From: Clostridia bacterium
Lineage (GTDB): Bacteria; Bacillota; Clostridia; Oscillospirales; Acutalibacteraceae
Assembly: GCA_017429345.1 (NCBI GenBank)
Contig: JAFRPB010000162.1
Coordinates: 1 to 34,560 of the forward strand
Direction of reading: 5' to 3'
DNA length: 34,560 bases
Made by a program: the position numbers and the translations under genes
Part shown: one piece after another, positions 15,051 through 23,791 of the stretch
Layout of the letters: every line of letters starts with the position of its first letter
Position numbering within the stretch: position 1 is the stretch's first letter
Notes under the pieces: generated by a model
Told to the model about the DNA's origin: nothing
Databases searched by the model: none
What the model saw: the letters and a program-made list of their open reading frames with translations, nothing else

Positions 15051-15710
15051 ATGACTGAACGGGAGATTCTGTCTTGCTGCGACCATACGCTTCTGGCGCA
15101 GGCAGCGACCTGGGATCAGATCAAAGCAATCTGCGACGACGGCATGCAATACGGTACAGCGTCTGTATGTATACCGCCGTCATATGTGAAACAGGCGAAA
15201 GATTACGTCGGCGACCGCCTGAGCATATGCACGGTGATCGGTTTTCCGAACGGATATAATACAACGGCTGTCAAATGCTTTGAAACTGAAGACGCAGTCG
15301 CAAACGGCGCCGATGAGATCGATATGGTAATTAATATCGGCTGGCTGAAAGATAAAAAATACGACGCGCTGCTTGATGAGATACGGGCGGTTAAATCAGC
15401 CTGTCACGGTAAGCTTTTGAAAGTGATTATCGAAACATGTCTTCTGACTTATGAAGAAAAAATCAAAATGTGCGAGATCGTTTCAGACTCCGGCGCGGAA
15501 TACATCAAAACATCCACCGGTTTTTCGACAGGCGGCGCGACGTTTGACGATATTGCGCTGTTTAAGGCGCACGTCAAACCGCATTTGAAAATCAAGGCGG
15601 CCGGCGGTATCTCCGGGCTCGAGGATGCTGAAAAATTCATTACGCTCGGCGCAGATCGGCTCGGCACAAGCCGTGTAGTAAAAGCTGTCAAAGAATCTGA
15701 AATGAAATAA
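15051..15710 (+). CDS. deoC: Deoxyribose-phosphate aldolase
   Basis: The product has 219 residues, the normal length for bacterial DeoC. It cleaves 2-deoxyribose-5-phosphate to glyceraldehyde-3-phosphate and acetaldehyde in the cytoplasm. The Schiff-base lysine is K153 in YIKTSTGF, the acid/base pair is D91 in EIDMVINIG and K182 in KIKAAGGI, and the early motif DHTLL is present. The start is set by AGAGGTG just before ATG 15051. It is the first gene of a nucleoside catabolism operon; deoD follows after 15 bases. Confidence 0.96.
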   Translation: MTEREILSCCDHTLLAQAATWDQIKAICDDGMQYGTASVCIPPSYVKQAKDYVGDRLSICTVIGFPNGYNTTAVKCFETEDAVANGADEIDMVINIGWLKDKKYDALLDEIRAVKSACHGKLLKVIIETCLLTYEEKIKMCEIVSDSGAEYIKTSTGFSTGGATFDDIALFKAHVKPHLKIKAAGGISGLEDAEKFITLGADRLGTSRVVKAVKESEMK

Positions 15711-15725
15711 GAAAGGAAGATCTTT

Positions 15726-16469
15726 ATGTATCCGACTCCACACATCCAGGCGACCCCCGCCGACTTTGCCGAAACCGTGCTGATGCCCGGTGATCCGAAA
15801 CGTTCCGCGTTCATCGCGAAGACTTTTCTTGAAAATCCCGTACTGATCAACGATGTGCGCGGCGTTCAGGGCTATACCGGCGTTTATAAAGGGAAAAGAA
15901 TTTCCGTTATGGCGAGCGGCATGGGAATGCCGTCGATCGGTATTTATTCTTATGAGCTGTTCAACTTCTTCGGTATTGAAAATATTATCCGTGTCGGTTC
16001 CGCCGGAGGCCTTACCGAGAAAGTGCATATCAGAGACGTTGTGATCGGCATGGGCGCATGCACGAATTCGAATTACGCGTCGCAGTTCAATCTGCCGGGA
16101 ACCTTCGCGCCGATCGCGAGCTATAAGCTGCTTCGTCCCTGCGCGGATATCGCGGAAAAGAAAGGCCTGAATTATCACGTCGGAAATCTTCTTTCTTCCG
16201 ATCCGTTTTATAATGATGAGGCGGATCTTCCGGCGGAAATGAGATCCACGCCTCTTTGGAATAAAATGGGCGTTCTGGCTGTTGAGATGGAAACTGCCGC
16301 TCTTTACATGAACGCGGCCAGAGCCGGGAAAAACGCACTTGCGATCTGCACTGTATCCGATCATCTCATAACAGGCGAAGCGACAAGCGCCGAGGATAGA
16401 GAAAAAACGTTTACCGATATGATGACGTTGGCGCTTGACACGGCTGTTGCGGTCGCGACGAGGGACTGA
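15726..16469 (+). CDS. deoD: Purine nucleoside phosphorylase, DeoD type
   Basis: The product has 247 residues and belongs to the PNP/UDP phosphorylase family. It splits purine (deoxy)ribonucleosides with phosphate to the base and (deoxy)ribose-1-phosphate. Visible motifs are the start TPHIQA, the phosphate-binding region VLMPGDPKR, GMGMPSIGIYSYEL, RVGSAGG, the ribose-binding VEMETAALY and the catalytic-region SDHLITGE. This pattern is that of the hexameric DeoD group rather than the trimeric PunA group. The ribosome binding site is GAAAGGAAG. The stop lies two bases before the deoB start. Confidence 0.95.
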   Translation: MYPTPHIQATPADFAETVLMPGDPKRSAFIAKTFLENPVLINDVRGVQGYTGVYKGKRISVMASGMGMPSIGIYSYELFNFFGIENIIRVGSAGGLTEKVHIRDVVIGMGACTNSNYASQFNLPGTFAPIASYKLLRPCADIAEKKGLNYHVGNLLSSDPFYNDEADLPAEMRSTPLWNKMGVLAVEMETAALYMNAARAGKNALAICTVSDHLITGEATSAEDREKTFTDMMTLALDTAVAVATRD

Positions 16470-16471
16470 AA

Positions 16472-17629
16472 ATGAAACGGGTATTTTTATTCGTTCTCGA
16501 TTCCTGTGGCTGCGGGGAGATGCCGGACGCGTCTTCGTTCGGCGATTGCGGTGTAAATACGTTGAAAACCATATCCGCTTCGCCGTATTTCAGATGCGAA
16601 AATATGCTCAGACTCGGCCTCGGCGCAATACCGGGCGTTGATTATCTTGATCATGACGCGCCGCAGATCGGTAGCGTTGCCCGCCTTGAGGAATGCTCCG
16701 CAGGTAAAGATACGACCATCGGTCATTGGGAGATCGCGGGGCTTGTTTCCCCCAGACCTTTGCCGACGTATCCGAACGGATTCCCGCAGGAGATCCTGTC
16801 GGAATTCGAAAAAGCGACCGGGCGCGGCGTGCTCTGTAATCTGCCGTATTCCGGTACGGCTGTAATTGCAAAATACGGCGAAGAACATCTGAAAACCGGG
16901 AAGCTGATCGTTTATACCTCCGCCGACAGTGTGTTTCAGATCGCGGCGCACGAGGATATCGTTCCCATTGAGACGCTTTATGAATACTGCCGCACCGCAA
17001 GAAAGATCCTGCAGGGCGAACACGGCGTCGGCAGAGTAATCGCGCGTCCGTTTGCAGGCAAGGCTCCCGATTTTTACAGAACTGCGATGCGCAGGGATTT
17101 TTCGATCGAGCCTCCCGCGAAAACAATGCTCGACGCGATAAACGAAGCCGGTATGACGGTCTATTCCGTCGGCAAAATCTTCGATATCTTTGCGGGGCAC
17201 GGTATTACAAAGGCGGAGCTGACGCATTCGAACGCAGAAGGGATGCAGGCGGCGCTCAATGCACAGAAAGAAACATTTGACGGATTGTGCTTCATCAATC
17301 TTGTCGATTTCGATATGCTTTACGGTCACCGTCGTGACGTGGACGGCTATGCGAGGGCGTTTGCGGAATTCGACGCGTTCCTGCCGGAATTTATGGAAGG
17401 AATGAGAGACGATGATCTTTTGATGATCACTGCGGATCACGGCTGTGATCCTGCGTATCAGGCAACGACAGATCATACGCGGGAATATGTTCCTCTGTTG
17501 ATGTACAGAAAGGGAATTGTTCCCGCGTCTTTCGGTACGAAAAAGGGATTCTTTCATATCGCCGCGACCGTTTGCGATTATCTCGGCGTTGATTATGTTT
17601 GCCCGGGTTCGTCCTTGCTGAATGAATAA
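16472..17629 (+). CDS. deoB: Phosphopentomutase
   Basis: The product has 385 residues, the usual size for DeoB of the alkaline-phosphatase superfamily. It converts (deoxy)ribose-1-phosphate to the 5-phosphate, feeding DeoC. The metal ligand D10 is in FVLDSCGCGEMPDA. The phospho-acceptor threonine is T81 in GKDTTIGHWE; the second threonine of the usual GKDTxTGHWE is isoleucine here. Other metal motifs are LVDFDMLYGHRRD and ITADHGCDPAYQATTDHTRE. The ribosome binding site GAGGG lies inside the end of deoD, so the two are tightly coupled. No clear terminator follows; a separate promoter precedes the next gene. Confidence 0.96.
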   Translation: MKRVFLFVLDSCGCGEMPDASSFGDCGVNTLKTISASPYFRCENMLRLGLGAIPGVDYLDHDAPQIGSVARLEECSAGKDTTIGHWEIAGLVSPRPLPTYPNGFPQEILSEFEKATGRGVLCNLPYSGTAVIAKYGEEHLKTGKLIVYTSADSVFQIAAHEDIVPIETLYEYCRTARKILQGEHGVGRVIARPFAGKAPDFYRTAMRRDFSIEPPAKTMLDAINEAGMTVYSVGKIFDIFAGHGITKAELTHSNAEGMQAALNAQKETFDGLCFINLVDFDMLYGHRRDVDGYARAFAEFDAFLPEFMEGMRDDDLLMITADHGCDPAYQATTDHTREYVPLLMYRKGIVPASFGTKKGFFHIAATVCDYLGVDYVCPGSSLLNE

Positions 17630-17726
17630 TCAATACAGCTATTTTTTATAATTGCAATTTGTTGTTGAATATTAATAGTTTTTATCGGTTTCATTAAATT
17701 TATTTGCAAATATATTACCGAATGTA

Positions 17727-17755
17727 TTGATTTATTGATTTTCGTATGCTATTAT
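17727..17755 (+). promoter_or_regulatory. Promoter for nucleoside importer genes
   Basis: TTGATT (17727-17732), a 17-base spacer and TATTAT (17750-17755) with an extended TG (17747-17748) lie 55 bases before the ATG at 17811. The rest of the 181-base gap is AT-rich with no riboswitch-like structure that I can see. Confidence 0.6.
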
Positions 17756-17810
17756 TTATTTGTGACGGGGAGAGAACCCGTACACCGAAATTACAGGAGG
17801 AAAAATTGTT

Positions 17811-18923
17811 ATGAAGAAAGTACTTGCTTTAATGCTCGCACTGGTTATGGTTCTTTGCATCGGCCTTGCCGCCTGCGACAAAAAGCCGACAGACGAAGGC
17901 GCAACAGATGCTCCGGAAGCTCCGGCTACCTCTACCGCTGAGATCGCGGTCGTTACCGACGTGGGTCAGCTGATGGACAAAGGCTTCAACCAGGGCACTT
18001 ATGAAGGCGCAGAAGCTTATGCGAAGGCGAATAATATTTCCTATAAATATTATCAGCCCGCCAACGGCAGCGACGCTTCCGACAACGACCGTATCGCAGC
18101 CATGAAACAGGCCATCGACAACGGTGCGAAGATCATCGTTGCTCCCGGTTTCCTGCAGGCTACCGCGATGGAGACTGTTGCGAAAGAGAACCCCGACGTT
18201 AAGTTCGTCTTCGTCGACGGTTGGGCGCTCGGTCTTCCCAATGTGACCGCCATTGTTTACAAAGAGCAGGAGTCCGGTTATCTTGCCGGCTACGCTGCTG
18301 TGATGGAAGGCTATACCAAGCTCGGCTTTACGGGCGGCGGCGGCGGAACGAACCCCGCGGTCAACCGTTTCGGTTACGGCTTCTTGCAGGGTGCAGAAGC
18401 TGCGGCTGCTGAAAAAGGCGTGAAAGTCGATATGAAGTATTCCTTCAAATACGGCGAGACCTTCTCCGCATCCACCGAGCTGCAGACCCAGATCGCAGGC
18501 TGGTATGCCGACGGCACAGAAGTCGTATTTGCGTGCGGCGGTTCCATGTTCCAGTCCGTTAAATCGGCGGCCGGCGAATATCCCGACGCCAAGATCATCG
18601 GCGTTGACGTCGACCAGTCCGGCGAGTCCGAAAAGGTCATCACCTCTGCCGTAAAGGGTCTGTCCGCTTCCGTTGAGAAGGTTCTCGGTCAGTTCTATGA
18701 CGGCAAATGGGATGCCGAACTTGCGGACGTCGCTCAGAATCTCGGCGCTGCCGACGATTCCACCGGTCTTCCCACCGATTCCTGGAGACTTGAGAACTTC
18801 ACCGTGGAGCAGTATGAAGAGCTTCTCGGCAAAATCAAGAGCGGCGAACTTGTTCCCGAATCCGAAGTTCCCGAGGATATCACTGCAGGTTGGGCTAACG
18901 TCACTGTTGACCTTGAGAAATAA
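17811..18923 (+). CDS. BMP-family nucleoside-binding lipoprotein of an ABC importer
   Basis: The product has 370 residues with a lipoprotein signal peptide; the lipobox is LAAC (19-22), so Cys22 is lipidated and the protein is tethered outside. Motifs of the basic membrane protein (BmpA/PnrA/Med) family are VVTDVGQLMDKGFNQGTYEGAEAY, KFVFVDGWA, YLAGYAAVM, GGGGGTNPAVNRFGYGFLQGA and IIGVDVDQSG. Known members bind purine or pyrimidine nucleosides. The flanking deo genes and uridine kinase support nucleosides as ligand. The ribosome binding site is CAGGAGGA. A strong hairpin terminator separates it from the ATPase gene, the usual way to make more binding protein than transporter. Confidence 0.94.
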   Translation: MKKVLALMLALVMVLCIGLAACDKKPTDEGATDAPEAPATSTAEIAVVTDVGQLMDKGFNQGTYEGAEAYAKANNISYKYYQPANGSDASDNDRIAAMKQAIDNGAKIIVAPGFLQATAMETVAKENPDVKFVFVDGWALGLPNVTAIVYKEQESGYLAGYAAVMEGYTKLGFTGGGGGTNPAVNRFGYGFLQGAEAAAAEKGVKVDMKYSFKYGETFSASTELQTQIAGWYADGTEVVFACGGSMFQSVKSAAGEYPDAKIIGVDVDQSGESEKVITSAVKGLSASVEKVLGQFYDGKWDAELADVAQNLGAADDSTGLPTDSWRLENFTVEQYEELLGKIKSGELVPESEVPEDITAGWANVTVDLEK

Positions 18924-18937
18924 TCTGTTCGTATCCG

Positions 18938-18969
18938 GCGGGGATGGCAGTAATGCCATCCCCGCTTTT
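18938..18969 (+). terminator. Terminator/attenuator between binding protein and ATPase genes
   Basis: A perfect 12-base-pair stem (GCGGGGATGGCA with TGCCATCCCCGC, 18938-18949 and 18954-18965) with a four-base loop is followed by TTTT. It lies inside what is otherwise an operon, so partial readthrough is likely. Confidence 0.8.
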
Positions 18970-19049
18970 CCGAATCTGCATGCCCAGAGAAATCAATCGG
19001 CAGTCGTAACACAATCTATTTAATCTTATTTAAAAAAAGAGGATGTGCT

Positions 19050-20648
19050 ATGGAGAATACAACGTCTCTCCCGGTGCGCGAGCCGGGACCGGAAACGGAA
19101 CCCTACGTGATCGAAATGCGGAATATCACGAAGGAGTTCCCCGGAATTATTGCGAACGACAATATCACCCTGCAGCTCAGACGCGGAGAGATCCATGCGC
19201 TCCTCGGTGAAAACGGCGCGGGAAAATCCACCCTGATGTCCGTCCTTTTTGGATTGTATCAACCGGAAAAAGGCGAGATCTATAAAGACGGAAAAAAGGT
19301 TCAAATCAACAATCCGAACGACGCGAACGCGCTCGGTATCGGTATGGTTCACCAGCACTTCAAGCTTGTTGACGTATTTTCCGTGCTTGACAATATCATT
19401 CTCGGCGTCGAACCCAATACGCTCGGATTCCTTCGAAAAAAGGACGCACGCAAGCGCGTGCTCGAGCTTTCCGAAAACTACGGCCTCAACGTCGATCCGG
19501 ACGCGTTGGTGGAGGATATCACCGTCGGTATGCAGCAGCGCACTGAGATCCTGAAAATGCTGTACCGCAACAACGAGATCCTGATTTTTGATGAGCCGAC
19601 GGCGGTTCTGACGCCACAGGAGATCACGGAGCTTATGCATATTATGAAGGGGCTTGCCGCGGAAGGTAAATCAATTCTGTTTATCTCGCATAAGCTTAAC
19701 GAGATCATGGAAGTCGCCGATCGCTGCACGGTTCTGCGAAAGGGAAAATATATCGGTACGGTCAATATCGACGACGTTACAAAAGAAGATCTTTCCGCTA
19801 TGATGGTCGGCAGAAACGTAAAATTCGCCGTGGATAAAGAAGACGCGAAGCCGGGCGCGGTCATGCTTGACGTGGAGCATCTTTCCATAAAAAGCAGAAT
19901 TCATAAAAAGAACGCCGTGAACGACGTTTCGCTGCAGGTTCGGTCGGGAGAGATCGTCTGTATCGCCGGTATTGACGGCAACGGACAGAGCGAGTTCGTC
20001 GCCGCGCTCACCGGACTTGAAAAAGCCGAACCCGGCTCGAAAATATCTCTTGACGGCGAAGACGTGACGAAAAAATCGATCCGATACAAAAACACCCACG
20101 GCATGAGCCATATCCCCGAAGACCGGCATAAACACGGCCTCGTGCTGGATTATACTCTGCAGGAGAATATCGTTCTTCAGAGGTATTTTGAAAAGGATTT
20201 CCAAAAAGCCGGGTTCATCAGATTTGATAAAGTGCGCGAATACGCAGACCTGCTGATCGAAAAATTCGACGTACGTTCCGGGCAGGGCGCGCTGACGCCG
20301 GCGCGAAGCATGTCCGGCGGCAATCAGCAGAAGGCGATCATCGCCCGGGAGCTTGACCGCGAACATAAACTGCTCGTTGCCGTTCAGCCGACGCGCGGAC
20401 TTGACGTCGGCGCGATCGAGTTTATCCATGAACAGATCGTCGCCTCGCGCGACGAAGGCAGCGCGGTGCTGCTGATCTCGCTTGAGCTCGACGAGGTCAT
20501 GAATCTCTCCGACCGTATTCTCGTAATGTATGAGGGCGAGATCGTCGGTGAATTTGATCCGAAGACGACGACGGTCGAAGAGCTCGGTTTGTATATGGCA
20601 GGCGCGAAGAGTCAGGAAAGAGAGAAGGGAGGCAATGACAATGCGTAA
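19050..20648 (+). CDS. Nucleoside ABC importer ATPase with two nucleotide-binding domains
   Basis: The product has 532 residues. The first domain has an intact Walker A GENGAGKST (53-61), a diverged signature TVGMQQRTEI and Walker B EILIFDEPTAVLTP. The second has a degenerate Walker A GIDGNGQSE (307-315, no Lys), signature MSGGNQQKAIIAREL and AVQPTRGLDVGA. This one-good, one-degenerate arrangement is normal for the RbsA-like ATPases of nucleoside (NupO/YufO-type) importers. Cytoplasmic; powers the two permeases that follow. The start is ATG 19050 after AAAGAGGATG. Its last eight bases overlap the start of the first permease gene. Confidence 0.95.
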   Translation: MENTTSLPVREPGPETEPYVIEMRNITKEFPGIIANDNITLQLRRGEIHALLGENGAGKSTLMSVLFGLYQPEKGEIYKDGKKVQINNPNDANALGIGMVHQHFKLVDVFSVLDNIILGVEPNTLGFLRKKDARKRVLELSENYGLNVDPDALVEDITVGMQQRTEILKMLYRNNEILIFDEPTAVLTPQEITELMHIMKGLAAEGKSILFISHKLNEIMEVADRCTVLRKGKYIGTVNIDDVTKEDLSAMMVGRNVKFAVDKEDAKPGAVMLDVEHLSIKSRIHKKNAVNDVSLQVRSGEIVCIAGIDGNGQSEFVAALTGLEKAEPGSKISLDGEDVTKKSIRYKNTHGMSHIPEDRHKHGLVLDYTLQENIVLQRYFEKDFQKAGFIRFDKVREYADLLIEKFDVRSGQGALTPARSMSGGNQQKAIIARELDREHKLLVAVQPTRGLDVGAIEFIHEQIVASRDEGSAVLLISLELDEVMNLSDRILVMYEGEIVGEFDPKTTTVEELGLYMAGAKSQEREKGGNDNA

Positions 20649-21996
20649 AACATCATCCGGAACGTCCAAAGTTCCGTTTTTGCGCAAACCGGCGATACAG
20701 TCGATCATCGCATCCCTGATCTGTATTCTCGGCGGTCTGCTTGTCGGATTTATCGTTTTGCTGCTTATGGCGGTCTTTTCAAAGGATATTCCGATATCCG
20801 AAGCATTCCGCGGCATCCTGATCGTTCTTTCCGGTCCTGCCGCCGCGGGAAATGCCAGGGACGTTCTGTTTACCTGCGGTAATATGCTGTTCACAGCGAC
20901 GCCGCTGATCATGACGGGTCTTTCCGTTGCTCTCGCATTCAAAACCGGTCTTTTCAATATCGGCGCACCCGGGCAATATCTGATGGGCGCGATGGGGAGT
21001 CTGCTCGTTGCGCTGAGTATTCCGCAGGGCAGTATACCATCATGGCTTGTCTGGATCCTCGCGTTTCTTACGGGTACGCTTCTCGGCGTGCTCTGGGGCT
21101 CGATCCCTGGGTTTTTCAAGGCGAAGTTCAACGTCAACGAGGTCATCGTCTGCATTCTGACCAACTGGATCGCCGCGAACGTGGTGTCGTGGGTGTTCTA
21201 TGCGAATCAGGAGAAGTTCGTCAACATCGCCGAAACAAAGACCAACTTTATCCGCAAAACCGTGTCAAACGGTGTTTCCACCGCGACGCTGGGGCTTGAT
21301 AAGCTGTTTGCTGGGTCTTATCTTGACGTGAGTATTTTCCTTGCCTGCATCATTGCGATTCTGCTGTACGTGATGCTGAATAAAACCACATTCGGTTATG
21401 AGCTCAGAGCCTGCGGTTATAACAGAAACGCCGCGAAATACGCCGGCATGAATGAAAAACGCAATATCCTGCTTTCCATGGCGATCGCGGGCGGTCTTGC
21501 AGGCTGCGGCGCGGCGCTGTGGTGTCTGAACGGTCAGCAGGATTTCAAATGGAACACCTATCAGTCGCTCCCGAACGTCGGGTTCAACGGCATCCCGGCG
21601 GCGCTGCTCGCCAGCAACAATCCCATAGGCGTGATCTTCTCCGCGATCTTTCTGCGTTATATCGATACCGGCGGCTCCTATCTTCCCGGCGAGACGTCGT
21701 TCAATGAATACGTTTCGCAGCTGATCATCGCAGTTATTATTTACTTTGCAGGTTTCTCAAAATTCATCAAGGATTATCTGAAAAAGAAACAAATGAAGAA
21801 AGAGACCGCGGCAACCATCGCCGGCGATTATGTCAAAATTCCGGACAAACCTATTATGAGCCCGGAAGAGAATATCACGGAAGAATCCCCACCGCAAACG
21901 CCTGTTCCGGAAGAACCGGGCGAAGTAGCAGAGACAACAGAGGTCCCGGATGGACCGAATGCGCCGGATGGCGGAAAGGACGGTGACGATCAATGA
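20641..21996 (+). CDS. Nucleoside ABC importer permease 1
   Basis: I choose ATG 20641 because AAGGGAGG at 20625-20632 is then eight bases away; an in-frame ATG at 20635 is too close and longer upstream extensions lie inside the ATPase gene. The product has 451 residues of the branched-chain-amino-acid/nucleoside permease type (BPD_transp_2, NupP-like). It has about eight to ten membrane segments and the family motifs ALAFKTGLFNIGAPGQYLMGA and GYELRACGYNRNAAKYAGMNEKR. After the last membrane segment there is an unusual acidic, proline-rich tail (PEENITEESPPQTPVPEEPGE onward, about 55 residues) that is not needed for transport in homologues. The stop overlaps the next start as ATGA. Confidence 0.94.
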   Translation: MRKTSSGTSKVPFLRKPAIQSIIASLICILGGLLVGFIVLLLMAVFSKDIPISEAFRGILIVLSGPAAAGNARDVLFTCGNMLFTATPLIMTGLSVALAFKTGLFNIGAPGQYLMGAMGSLLVALSIPQGSIPSWLVWILAFLTGTLLGVLWGSIPGFFKAKFNVNEVIVCILTNWIAANVVSWVFYANQEKFVNIAETKTNFIRKTVSNGVSTATLGLDKLFAGSYLDVSIFLACIIAILLYVMLNKTTFGYELRACGYNRNAAKYAGMNEKRNILLSMAIAGGLAGCGAALWCLNGQQDFKWNTYQSLPNVGFNGIPAALLASNNPIGVIFSAIFLRYIDTGGSYLPGETSFNEYVSQLIIAVIIYFAGFSKFIKDYLKKKQMKKETAATIAGDYVKIPDKPIMSPEENITEESPPQTPVPEEPGEVAETTEVPDGPNAPDGGKDGDDQ

Positions 21997-23039
21997 TCTT
22001 CCTTTTACAAAAAACACTGATATTTGCGATCCCGCTGCTGATCGTCGCGCTTGCGGGTATTTATGCAGAGCGCAGCGGTATCATCAATATCGCCCTTGAC
22101 GGTATTATGATCTTCGGTGCTTTTATGGGCGCGATCGCCGCGTTCGGCCTCAGAAAAAGCACGTTTTTCGTCGATCACACGCAGCTGTTATTCTTCATTT
22201 GTCTTTTGATCGCTGCCGTCAGCGGCGCTGTGTTCTCGCTGCTGCTGTCATTTTCGGCGATCAATCTGAAGGCGGATCAGACGATCGGCGGCACGGCGCT
22301 GAATCTTCTGGCGCCCGCGATCACACTCTTTATTACGAAGGTACTTTTCAATAAAGATAAGCTTGAAATGGAGACAGCCGTCGATTCTGCCGGCAAGAGC
22401 AGAGACTTCGGTTTTGCGATCCTGAACGGCGATATCAATCCGGTCGCCCAGGTGTTTTTCGATAAGACTTATATTTCCACGTTTCTTGCGATACTGATAT
22501 TCGTCATATTATCCGTATGGATCTATAAGACAAAAACCGGTCTTCGTCTTCGCTCCTGCGGCGAGCATCCGCAGGCGGCGGCGAGCGTCGGTATCAACGT
22601 CAACCGGATGAGATATCTCGGCACGACGATCTCCGGCGCGCTTGCGGGCTTCGGCGGCTACGCTTATGTCGCGACCGTGGCGAACGGCACTGCAGAGGGT
22701 ACCGTCGCAGGCATGGGCTTCCTCGCGCTTGCCATTATGATCTTCGGCAACTGGAAACCCGTCGGTATTGCGATCGGCTCGCTGCTGTTCGGCTTCCTGA
22801 AATGCCTTGCCGTTACCTACAACAAGAGTCTGATCCAGCCGCTGGAGTCGAACGCATGGATGCAGAACCTGCTTGCAAATAACGAGGGCTTCAAAGCCTT
22901 CTACGAGGCGATCTTCAAGAATATGTATTTCTACAATCTGATCCCGTTCATCACGGTGCTGATCGTTCTCGCGTTTACTTCAAAACGCTCGCGCGCTCCC
23001 AAGGCGGAAGGTATTCCTTACGACAAAGGCGCAAGATAA
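21993..23039 (+). CDS. Nucleoside ABC importer permease 2
   Basis: The product has 348 residues, BPD_transp_2 family (NupQ-like). Family landmarks are LAGIYAERSGIINIALDGIMIFGAF near the N terminus and GLRLRSCGEHPQAAASVGINVNRMRY in the middle, followed by SGALAGFGGYAYV. It forms the transmembrane channel with permease 1. The start overlaps the previous stop by four bases (ATGA), so translation is coupled. A hairpin without a T run separates it from udk. Confidence 0.95.
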   Translation: MIFLLQKTLIFAIPLLIVALAGIYAERSGIINIALDGIMIFGAFMGAIAAFGLRKSTFFVDHTQLLFFICLLIAAVSGAVFSLLLSFSAINLKADQTIGGTALNLLAPAITLFITKVLFNKDKLEMETAVDSAGKSRDFGFAILNGDINPVAQVFFDKTYISTFLAILIFVILSVWIYKTKTGLRLRSCGEHPQAAASVGINVNRMRYLGTTISGALAGFGGYAYVATVANGTAEGTVAGMGFLALAIMIFGNWKPVGIAIGSLLFGFLKCLAVTYNKSLIQPLESNAWMQNLLANNEGFKAFYEAIFKNMYFYNLIPFITVLIVLAFTSKRSRAPKAEGIPYDKGAR

Positions 23040-23045
23040 ATGAAT

Positions 23046-23077
23046 ACGGCTGAGCCGTTTCCCTGCGGCTCAGCCGT
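23046..23077. other. Perfect inverted repeat between permease and udk
   Basis: A 12-base-pair stem (ACGGCTGAGCCG with CGGCTCAGCCGT) has an eight-base loop and begins six bases after the permease stop. No T run follows, so it is more likely an mRNA processing or stability element, or a leaky terminator, than a full terminator. Confidence 0.6.
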
Positions 23078-23103
23078 GACCTCAATCAAAGGATGATTGG
23101 AAT

Positions 23104-23727
23104 ATGGATATATTACTGATCGGTATGGCGGGCGGCTCCGGCAGCGGAAAAAGCACGATCACAAGGCGGCTTGCCGAGCTGTTCCCCGACGCCGTGACCG
23201 TGGTCAATCACGACGATTATTATAAAGCGCAGGACGATCTCTCGATGGAAGAGCGCGCGAAAACGAATTACGACCATCCGGACGCGTTCGATACGGATCT
23301 TCTGATCTATCATCTGAAACAGCTCAAGCTCGGCAGAAAGATCCAGTGTCCGCAATACGATTATACGGTCCATAACCGCTCGGACGCCGTGCGCGAGATC
23401 GCACCGTCGCCTGTCATCATCGTTGACGGGATCCTGATCTTCGAGAACGCGGAATTGAGAAATCTGTTCGATATCCGATTTTACGTGGATACGGACGCGG
23501 ACGAGCGGGTTCTGCGCAGGATCAGACGGGATACCATGGAGCGCGGGCGCTCGCTCGAATCGGTGATCAACCAGTATCTGACCACGGTAAAACCCATGCA
23601 CGACGCGTTCGTCGAACCGAGCAAAAAATACGCCAACATCATTATTCCCGAGGGCGGCAACAACGTCGTCGCGCTTGAGATCATTGAGAATAAGATCAGA
23701 CAGCATCTTGCGCAGTCGCAGGACTGA
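23104..23727 (+). CDS. udk: Uridine/cytidine kinase
   Basis: The product has 207 residues, the standard size for Udk. It phosphorylates uridine and cytidine to UMP and CMP using ATP or GTP. The P-loop is GGSGSGKS (10-17). NHDDYYKAQDDLS, the region YDHPDAFD, QYDYTVHNRS and PVIIVDGILIFEN are family motifs, as is the lid region RRIRRDTMERGR. The ribosome binding site is AAAGGATG and the start is ATG 23104. It sits at the end of the nucleoside uptake genes, which fits salvage of imported pyrimidine nucleosides. A bidirectional terminator follows. Confidence 0.96.
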   Translation: MDILLIGMAGGSGSGKSTITRRLAELFPDAVTVVNHDDYYKAQDDLSMEERAKTNYDHPDAFDTDLLIYHLKQLKLGRKIQCPQYDYTVHNRSDAVREIAPSPVIIVDGILIFENAELRNLFDIRFYVDTDADERVLRRIRRDTMERGRSLESVINQYLTTVKPMHDAFVEPSKKYANIIIPEGGNNVVALEIIENKIRQHLAQSQD

Positions 23728-23742
23728 AAAAACACGTCACAT

Positions 23743-23783
23743 AAAAACGGAGATCGGGAATATCCCCGGTCTCCGTTTTTTTT
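23743..23783. terminator. Bidirectional terminator between udk and the exporter operon
   Basis: A stem pairs 23744-23753 with 23770-23779 and is extended inward by CGGG/CCCG pairs. The plus strand ends in eight T residues and the minus strand in a shorter T run, so it can serve both convergent operons. Confidence 0.85.
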
Positions 23784-23791
23784 ATTCCGGA

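Noticed and set aside
17630-17810. Possible purine riboswitch in front of the nucleoside-binding lipoprotein
   Set aside because: The gap is AT-rich and shows no three-stem purine-type core or terminator hairpin; only a promoter is supported.
20530-20640. Longer N terminus for permease 1
   Set aside because: It would overlap the ATPase gene deeply, adds an Arg-rich non-homologous stretch and ignores the AAGGGAGG site placed for ATG 20641.
19671-21164. Minus-strand ORF of 497 codons
   Set aside because: It spans the end of the importer ATPase and the start of permease 1, both fully supported on the plus strand.
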